DNA from: JBAZTO01 sp041661865
GTDB taxonomy: Bacteria; Planctomycetota; Phycisphaerae; SM23-33
NCBI GenBank assembly: GCA_041661865.1
Contig: JBAZTO010000050.1
Coordinates: 1-28,298 of the forward strand
Reading direction: 5' to 3'
Length of the DNA stretch: 28,298 nucleotides
The translations under genes were made by a program, and so were the position numbers. Shown here piece by piece: positions 23,521 to 28,298 of this stretch (positions are counted from its first letter, which is position 1; each line of letters starts with the position of its first letter). The notes below the pieces were generated by a model. That model ran no database searches and had not been told where the DNA came from. It was given only the letters and a program-made list of their open reading frames with translations.

Positions 23521-24345
23521 ATGCCGCAGAATATATTGCAGACCATCCTGGAAACCAAGCGCAAAGAAGTCGAGCAACTCCGCCGCGACGTTACGCTGGA
23601 GTCGCTGCAGGCCGCAGCGGCCGCTGCGCCGCCGGCGATGAACTTCTTTTCCGCCGTCACCCAAACGCCGCGCCGCACGGTCAATCTCATCGCCGAAGTC
23701 AAGCGGGCCTCGCCCTCAGCCGGCGTCATCCGCCAGGACTTCGACCCCGTCGCCATCGCGCGCCGCTACGCCGACGCCGGCGCCGACGCCATCAGCGTCC
23801 TGACCGACGAGCAGTACTTTCAGGGCAAGCTGGATTACCTCCGCGACATCCGCGCGGCGGTGACTGTTCCGCTGCTGAGGAAGGACTTCATCATCGATCC
23901 ATGGCAGGTCTACCAGAGCCGCGCCGCCGGGGCCGATGCGATCCTGCTGATCGCCGCCGCCTTGCCGCTGGGCACGCTGATGGACCTGATGATCCTGGCC
24001 ACCGAGCTGCGCATGACGGTGCTGGTGGAGGTCCACGACATGACTGAGCTGATGGGCGTGCGACAGATGGTCGGCATGCCGCTGCCGGCCTTCGCCCTGC
24101 TGGGAATCAACAATCGCAACCTCAACACGTTCCACGTGGACATCGCCACGACGCTGCGCCTGGCGGAACTGGCCGATATGGGCGACCGCCGCCTGCCGGT
24201 TGTCAGCGAGAGCGGCATCAAGACGCGCCGCGACGTGGAAAAACTCGCCGCCGCCGGCGTGCAGGCCATCCTGGTCGGCGAGACGCTCATGCGACAGGAC
24301 GATATCGCCGCCGCCGTCGAAGACCTCCTGGGGCCGGCGAAGTAG
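23521..24345 (+). CDS. trpC: indole-3-glycerol phosphate synthase
   Basis: A 274-residue TIM-barrel enzyme of tryptophan synthesis. Motifs in order: AEVKRASPSAGVI (catalytic Lys and phosphate site), LLRKDFIIDPWQVYQSRAAGAD, LVEVHDMTEL, LGINNRNLNTF, VSESGI, ILVGETLMR. AGGAAAGG precedes the ATG at 23521. No other trp gene lies in the window, so it is not part of a trp operon here, as in many bacteria with scattered trp genes. Confidence 0.95.
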   Translation: MPQNILQTILETKRKEVEQLRRDVTLESLQAAAAAAPPAMNFFSAVTQTPRRTVNLIAEVKRASPSAGVIRQDFDPVAIARRYADAGADAISVLTDEQYFQGKLDYLRDIRAAVTVPLLRKDFIIDPWQVYQSRAAGADAILLIAAALPLGTLMDLMILATELRMTVLVEVHDMTELMGVRQMVGMPLPAFALLGINNRNLNTFHVDIATTLRLAELADMGDRRLPVVSESGIKTRRDVEKLAAAGVQAILVGETLMRQDDIAAAVEDLLGPAK

Positions 24346-24521
24346 GGGTTCACCCGCCGCCCGCACAGATCGGCCTGACCGATTGACGCGGCCGGAGAAC
24401 CGTGTCGTAGTCAGTAGGACGTGCAACTTGTTGTATGCCCGACATTCTTGCCCGAAAGGCTCATTCTCGGCCCCAACTTCCCGGCATAATCGTGTGTCAA
24501 GCGAGCCACCTCCAGTGAACC

Positions 24522-24551
24522 TTGACGCAAAGGCCCCGGAGGCCTTATTCT
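24522..24551 (+). promoter_or_regulatory. promoter with an internal palindrome before the DUF2520 gene
   Basis: TTGACG (24522-24527), 18-bp spacer, TATTCT (24546-24551). The spacer contains the inverted repeat AGGCC-CCGGA-GGCCT (24531-24545), a possible operator. The ATG follows at 24570, so the leader would be only about 12 bases. The rest of the 224-bp gap from trpC shows nothing I recognise. Confidence 0.5.
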
Positions 24552-24569
24552 TGATGTTTTGACGCCCAC

Positions 24570-25463
24570 ATGAAGACAACGCCGGACATAGCGATCATCG
24601 GCCCAGGCAAGGTCGGCGCCGCCATTGGCATCCTGGCCGTGCGTGCCGGCTGGCGCGTGGCCGCCGTGGGCGGTCGCGACCTAGCCAAGGCCCAGTCCGC
24701 CGTCCGGGCGATCGGACCTTCGGTGGAGGCGTGCGGGCCGGCCCAGGCCGCCGCCAAGGGTCGGCTGGTCCTTCTGACCGTCAGCGATGAAGCGATCGCG
24801 AGTGTGTGCGACGCACTGGCCGCGACTGGGGCGTTTGAGGCCGGCGCCGTCGTCGCCCATTGCAGCGGCGTGCTGGACAGCAGCGTGTTGGACTCGGCCC
24901 GCCGGGCCGGCTGCCACGTCGGCTCGATGCACCCGCTCCAGACCTTCCCGTCGGCACAGGCGGCGGTGGAGAAGATGGCTGGGGCCTACTGCTTCATCGA
25001 GGGCGACGCGGAGGCGGCGGCTGTGCTGGAGGACCTGGCCCGCGATATCGGCGGCAAAGGCGTACACATCGCCGCCTCGGCCAAGCCGCTCTATCACGCC
25101 TCGGCCGTGATGGCGTGCAACTACGTGGCGGCCCTGCTGGACGCGGCCCTGGCCTTGTGCGGCGCCGCCGGCATCGACGCCCAGACGGCCGGCAAGGCCC
25201 TGGGCCCGCTGGTCCGCGCGACGGTGGACAATTGCCTGGCCGCCGGAGCGGCCTCGGCGCTGACCGGGCCCATCGCCCGGGGCGACGTGGCCACCGTGCG
25301 GCGGCACCTGGAGGCCCTGGCCGGCAGCGAGGCAGATCTCGACGAGTTTTACCGCTCCGCCGGCAAATGGACCGTCGGCCTGGCGCAGCGAAAAGGCACA
25401 CTTGACGCAGCCGCCGCCAAGCGGCTGAGAGAATTGCTGGACAGTCCGTTTAAAAAGGAATGA
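24570..25463 (+). CDS. Rossmann-like / DUF2520 oxidoreductase-type protein
   Basis: A 297-residue two-domain protein. The N-terminal Rossmann domain begins IAIIGPGKVGAAIG (nucleotide-binding GxGxxG) and the central block VGSMHPLQTFPSAQ is the hallmark of DUF2520 proteins, relatives of ketopantoate and pyrroline-5-carboxylate reductases. The C-terminal helical domain has KPLYHASAVMACNYVAALL. The substrate is unknown in the family; in many genomes it is near pantothenate genes, not seen here. No ribosome binding site precedes the ATG. Its stop lies within the run of ATG codons starting folD, so the two are coupled. Confidence 0.8.
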   Translation: MKTTPDIAIIGPGKVGAAIGILAVRAGWRVAAVGGRDLAKAQSAVRAIGPSVEACGPAQAAAKGRLVLLTVSDEAIASVCDALAATGAFEAGAVVAHCSGVLDSSVLDSARRAGCHVGSMHPLQTFPSAQAAVEKMAGAYCFIEGDAEAAAVLEDLARDIGGKGVHIAASAKPLYHASAVMACNYVAALLDAALALCGAAGIDAQTAGKALGPLVRATVDNCLAAGAASALTGPIARGDVATVRRHLEALAGSEADLDEFYRSAGKWTVGLAQRKGTLDAAAAKRLRELLDSPFKKE

Positions 25464-25465
25464 TG

Positions 25466-26443
25466 ATGCCCGCGAAGATTATTGACGGCGAAAGTATTGC
25501 AGCCCAGATGAATCAGCAGACAGCCGCGGAGGCTGCGGCGTTGACCGCAGCCGGGAAGCCGCCGCTCCTGGTGGCCGTGCAGGTCGGGGAGAACCCCGCC
25601 TCCAAGGTCTACACCAACATGCAGGCCAAGAACTGCCAGGCCGTCGGCATCGGCTACGAACTGCTGAACCTGCCGGCCGACATGACGCAGGCCGACCTGC
25701 TGGCCCGCATCGGGCAGCTCAACAACGACCCGAAGGTCTCGGGCCTGATCCTCCAGATGCCCCTGCCGCCGCAGATCGACGCCCGCACGGTGCAGGTGAC
25801 CATCTCGCCGGAAAAGGATGTCGAGGGCATGGGGCCGGTCAACATGGGCCGGCTGTTCTACGGCGGCGGCATCGTGGCGCCCTGCACGCCGATGGCGGCC
25901 GTCGAGTTGCTCCGGCAGACCTGCCCGGACATCGCGGGCAAGGAAGTCGTCGTCGTCGGCCACAGCGAGATCGTCGGCAAGCCCATCGCCATGATCCTGC
26001 TCCAGAGCTTCTCGGCCTCTCCCACCGTCACCGTCTGCCACGTCGCCACGCGCGACCTGGCCTACCACACCCGCCGGGCCGACATCCTCTTCGTGGCCAC
26101 CGGCGTCAGCCAGGCCCGCTACCTGGGCTATCTCAAACGCAAGAAGAAGGACCCCGAACTTGCTCCGCCGGACCTCTCGCCGCTGATTCGCCCCGACATG
26201 CTGCGTGAGGGCGCCATCGTCATCGACGTGGCCATCAACCGTATCCCCAAGGGCTTCGACGCCGAGGGCAAGTGCCTCAAGAACGACAAGGGCAAGGATG
26301 CCATCATCACCGTCGGCGACGTGGATTATGACGGTGCGCTGGACAAGGTCGCGGCCATCACGCCCGTGCCCGGCGGCGTGGGGCCGGTGACCGTGGCCAT
26401 GCTCCTGAAAAACACGATCGCCTGCGCCAAGGCGGCAGGATAG
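25466..26443 (+). CDS. folD: methylenetetrahydrofolate dehydrogenase/cyclohydrolase FolD, catalytic Lys replaced
   Basis: A 325-residue FolD. Three ATGs in a row (25460, 25463, 25466) follow AAGGA (25455-25459); the third has the best spacing. Family blocks: NPASKVYTNMQAKNC, SGLILQMPLP, SPEKDVEGMGPVN, PCTPMAAVELL, VVGHSEIVGKP, IDVAINR, TPVPGGVGPVTVAMLL. The usual YxxxK site is Tyr49-Thr-Asn-Met-Gln53: the lysine needed for the cyclohydrolase and dehydrogenase chemistry is Gln. The usual KDVDG is KDVEG, with Glu120. About 20 charged residues are inserted at 221-240. NAD(P)-binding and Gln97 are kept. By family knowledge, the cyclohydrolase step should be impaired, so it may act mainly as a dehydrogenase. 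Confidence 0.9.
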   Translation: MPAKIIDGESIAAQMNQQTAAEAAALTAAGKPPLLVAVQVGENPASKVYTNMQAKNCQAVGIGYELLNLPADMTQADLLARIGQLNNDPKVSGLILQMPLPPQIDARTVQVTISPEKDVEGMGPVNMGRLFYGGGIVAPCTPMAAVELLRQTCPDIAGKEVVVVGHSEIVGKPIAMILLQSFSASPTVTVCHVATRDLAYHTRRADILFVATGVSQARYLGYLKRKKKDPELAPPDLSPLIRPDMLREGAIVIDVAINRIPKGFDAEGKCLKNDKGKDAIITVGDVDYDGALDKVAAITPVPGGVGPVTVAMLLKNTIACAKAAG

Positions 26444-26473
26444 CGACGTACTCTGTGACCCCCATGATACAGG

Positions 26474-26524
26474 CGCGGCGGAGTTCCTACTCCGCCGCGT
26501 GAAGAGCGGCGGGCCGTGCCCGCC
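26474..26524. repeat. two GC-rich palindromes between folD and the next gene
   Basis: CGCGGCGGAGT (26474-26484) and ACTCCGCCGCG (26489-26499) form a perfect 11-bp stem with a TCCT loop. GGCGGGC/GCCCGCC (26508-26514/26518-26524) follows with a 3-nt loop. They may end the folD transcript, although no T-run is seen, or be a dispersed repeat. Confidence 0.6.
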
Positions 26525-26556
26525 CTACCCGTATCAAGACTCTAAAGGAATAGGAT

Positions 26557-27660
26557 ATGGAAAAGACCAAGATCGGAATCGTCGGCTGCGGCAAAATCAG
26601 CGGAATCTACTTCAAGGCGGGCAAGACATTCGAGATCCTCGATATCAAGGCTTGCGCGGATATCATGCCAGATCGCGCCAAGGCTGCCGCCGAGGCCAAC
26701 GGCTGCCAAGCCATGACCGTCGAGCAGCTCCTGGCCGATCCTGAGATCCAGATCGTCGTCAACCTGACGATCCCCAACGCCCATTATTCGGTGGCGATGG
26801 CTGCGGTGGCTGCCGGCAAGAGCGTCCACAATGAAAAGCCCCTGACCATCACCCGCGAGGAGGGCAAGAAGTTGCTGGCTGCCGCCAAGGCCAAGGGCGT
26901 CCGCGTCGGCTGCGCGCCGGACACGTTCATGGGCGGCGGGCTCCAGACCTGCCGCAAACTCATCGACGACGGGCTCATCGGCCAGCCGGTGGCCGCGACG
27001 GCCTTCATGACCTGCCGCGGACATGAGAGCTGGCACCCCGATCCCGAGTTTTACTACAAGGTCGGCGGTGGTCCGATGTTCGACATGGGCCCCTATTACC
27101 TCACGGCCCTGGTTTCGATGATGGGGCCCATCAAGCGCGTGACCGGCTCGGCCCGCGTCACCTTCCCCGAGCGGACCATCACGTCCCAGCCCAAGAACGG
27201 CACGAAGATCAAGGTGGACGTGCCCACGCATGTCGCGGGCGTGATGGACTTCGCCAGCGGCGCCGTCGGGACGATCATCACCACCTTCGACGTGTGGGGG
27301 GCCAACCTGCCGCGCATCGAGATTTACGGCACCAACGGCTCGCTGTCGGTGCCCGATCCCAACGGCTTTGGCGGCGTGGTGAAGTATTACCCGCCGGAGC
27401 GCAAGGTCGAGTGGAAGGAGATGCCGCTGACGCACGGCTACGCCGAGAACAGTCGCGGCATCGGCGTGGCCGACATGGCCTACGCCCTCCGTAGCGGCCG
27501 GGCGCACCGCGCCAGCGGCGAACTGGCCTACCACGTGCTGGATGTGATGCACGCCTTCCATGACGCCTCCAGCCAGAACAAGCACGCGATGCTCGAAAGC
27601 ACCACCCAGCGCCCCGCCGCCTTGCCAGTTGGCCTGGCACACGGGCAACTGGATGCCTAG
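26557..27660 (+). CDS. Gfo/Idh/MocA-family oxidoreductase
   Basis: A 367-residue NAD(P)-dependent sugar or cyclitol oxidoreductase. Rossmann start IGIVGCGKISGIYF (about 6-19), the conserved HNEKP (Lys94) at the active site, and GGGPMFDMGPYYL of the C-terminal domain with the usual alpha/beta sheet. AAAGGA precedes the ATG. The family acts on glucose, myo-inositol, glycosides and similar compounds; substrate cannot be assigned. No sugar transporter or partner enzyme adjoins it. Confidence 0.88.
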   Translation: MEKTKIGIVGCGKISGIYFKAGKTFEILDIKACADIMPDRAKAAAEANGCQAMTVEQLLADPEIQIVVNLTIPNAHYSVAMAAVAAGKSVHNEKPLTITREEGKKLLAAAKAKGVRVGCAPDTFMGGGLQTCRKLIDDGLIGQPVAATAFMTCRGHESWHPDPEFYYKVGGGPMFDMGPYYLTALVSMMGPIKRVTGSARVTFPERTITSQPKNGTKIKVDVPTHVAGVMDFASGAVGTIITTFDVWGANLPRIEIYGTNGSLSVPDPNGFGGVVKYYPPERKVEWKEMPLTHGYAENSRGIGVADMAYALRSGRAHRASGELAYHVLDVMHAFHDASSQNKHAMLESTTQRPAALPVGLAHGQLDA

Positions 27661-27734
27661 CGGACCGTCACTCATCCAACGACCTATCAGTAAGATGTGA
27701 CAGGGCACCGGAGATCATTGACCGCACTACGGCC

Positions 27735-27763
27735 TTGATTCTCGGTCTAGTCCGGGTGATAAT
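27735..27763 (+). promoter_or_regulatory. promoter and structured leader of the RRM gene
   Basis: TTGATT (27735-27740), 17-bp spacer, GATAAT (27758-27763; with TG ahead). The leader to the ATG at 27872 is about 100 bases and contains GGCGGCGCCGCC (27781-27792) and CCCC/GGGG arms around 27792-27807, so it may fold and control translation, as in cold-shock-type genes. Confidence 0.6.
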
Positions 27764-27871
27764 GTAGCGTCACTGGATCAGGCGGCGCCGCCCCCAACTT
27801 TAGGGGCTGCCATCGCGGGATCCTCGAACGCCAGGGCATGGCGACAATCGCCTACACGGCAGGAGAATGTT

Positions 27872-28195
27872 ATGGGCAAGAAACTGTATGTCGGAAACCT
27901 CAGTTACGATGTGAACGACGCGGACCTCAACCAGTTGTTCGCGCAGCACGGCACGGTGGCAAGCGCCGTCGTGATCATGGACAAAATGACCGGCCGCAGC
28001 AAGGGCTTCGGCTTTGTCGAGATGTCCGGCGATCAGGAAGCCCAGGCGGCCATCGCCGCGCTGAACGGCAAGGAGTATTCCGGCCGCGCGTTGACGGTGA
28101 ACGAAGCCAAGCCCCGCGAGGATCGTCCCAGCGGCGGTCGAGGCGGCTACGGTGGTGGCGGCGGTGGTGGTGGCGGCCGGGGCGGCCGGTACTAA
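27872..28195 (+). CDS. glycine-rich RRM RNA-binding protein
   Basis: A 107-residue cytoplasmic RNA-binding protein with a single RRM: RNP2 LYVGNL at 5-10 and RNP1 KGFGFVEM at 44-51. After residue 86 a tail of Gly, Arg and Tyr (RGG-like) follows. This plan is that of the cyanobacterial Rbp and planctomycete/other bacterial RRM proteins, often cold- or stress-induced. AGGAG lies seven bases before the ATG. The long leader fits post-transcriptional control. Confidence 0.93.
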   Translation: MGKKLYVGNLSYDVNDADLNQLFAQHGTVASAVVIMDKMTGRSKGFGFVEMSGDQEAQAAIAALNGKEYSGRALTVNEAKPREDRPSGGRGGYGGGGGGGGGRGGRY

Positions 28196-28284
28196 GCTGC
28201 CTGCCATAATGTTTGAACAGTTATTCAACATCCTGCCGAAAGAGTGGTTAAGGACGATTTATCCGGTCATGGAGGACCGACAAG

Positions 28285-28298
28285 ATGTCTCAACCATT
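28285..28298 (+). CDS. possible start of a gene running off the window
   Basis: ATG at 28285 has GGAGG (28271-28275) nine bases upstream, and only four codons follow. In another frame, an ATG at 28209 opens 30 codons to the window edge but without a ribosome binding site. An inverted repeat TTGAA-N6-TTCAA (28213-28228) lies upstream and could be an operator or a weak terminator for the RRM gene. Confidence 0.3.

Overview
The window is GC-rich bacterial DNA, densely packed with genes. It looks like an anaerobe-capable, Gram-negative-type bacterium with lipoproteins, a periplasmic redox relay and a hydrogenase maturation operon. The style of the intergenic repeats (short GC-rich hairpins such as CATGGGC/GCCCATG, heptamer and nonamer arrays) and the gene content (Gfo/Idh/MocA oxidoreductase, short glycine-rich RRM protein) make a planctomycete, perhaps Phycisphaerae-like, my best guess. 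No rRNA or other phylogenetic marker is present to confirm this.

Layout. (1) 192-2958, minus strand: peptide chain release factor 3 and a lipoprotein phosphodiesterase. (2) 3104-7622, plus strand: a tight seven-gene operon with its own promoter. It encodes an ArsR-type regulator rich in cysteines, a small CxxC thioredoxin, a membrane-anchored thioredoxin, an ArsF-like lipoprotein, a SurA-like/thioredoxin fusion, a CcdA-type electron conduit and a DUF318/ArsP-type permease. The whole set reads as a thiol-redox and efflux module, probably for an arsenical, another metalloid or a nitroaromatic compound. (3) 7623-7971: a repeat-filled convergent gap with a two-hairpin repeat and a MITE-like element made of four equal hairpins inside terminal inverted repeats. 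(4) 7967-12470, minus strand: a GT-C type membrane glycosyltransferase and an MsbA-like ABC exporter that carries an extra PDZ-like domain. (5) 12544-15019, minus strand: a small membrane protein, DNA polymerase III delta-prime and thymidylate kinase, separated by repeats. (6) 15100-20192, plus strand: hypF-hypC-hypD-hypE, which make and insert the Fe(CN)2CO group of [NiFe]-hydrogenases; hypA, hypB and the hydrogenase itself are not in the window. (7) 20223-20527: nonamer repeats and a 45-residue His/Asp-rich lipoprotein. (8) 20698-24345: queG, folE, a CPBP membrane protease (minus strand) and trpC. (9) 24522-26443: a DUF2520 Rossmann protein overlapping folD. (10) 26557-28195: a Gfo/Idh/MocA oxidoreductase and an RRM RNA-binding protein, then the possible start of another gene.

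The most notable points are the seven-gene redox/permease operon, the hairpin-array element at the glycosyltransferase stop codon, the PDZ-like insert in the ABC exporter, the replacement of the FolD catalytic lysine by glutamine, and the families of short dispersed repeats placed at gene ends. All calls come from reading the sequence; no database search was possible.
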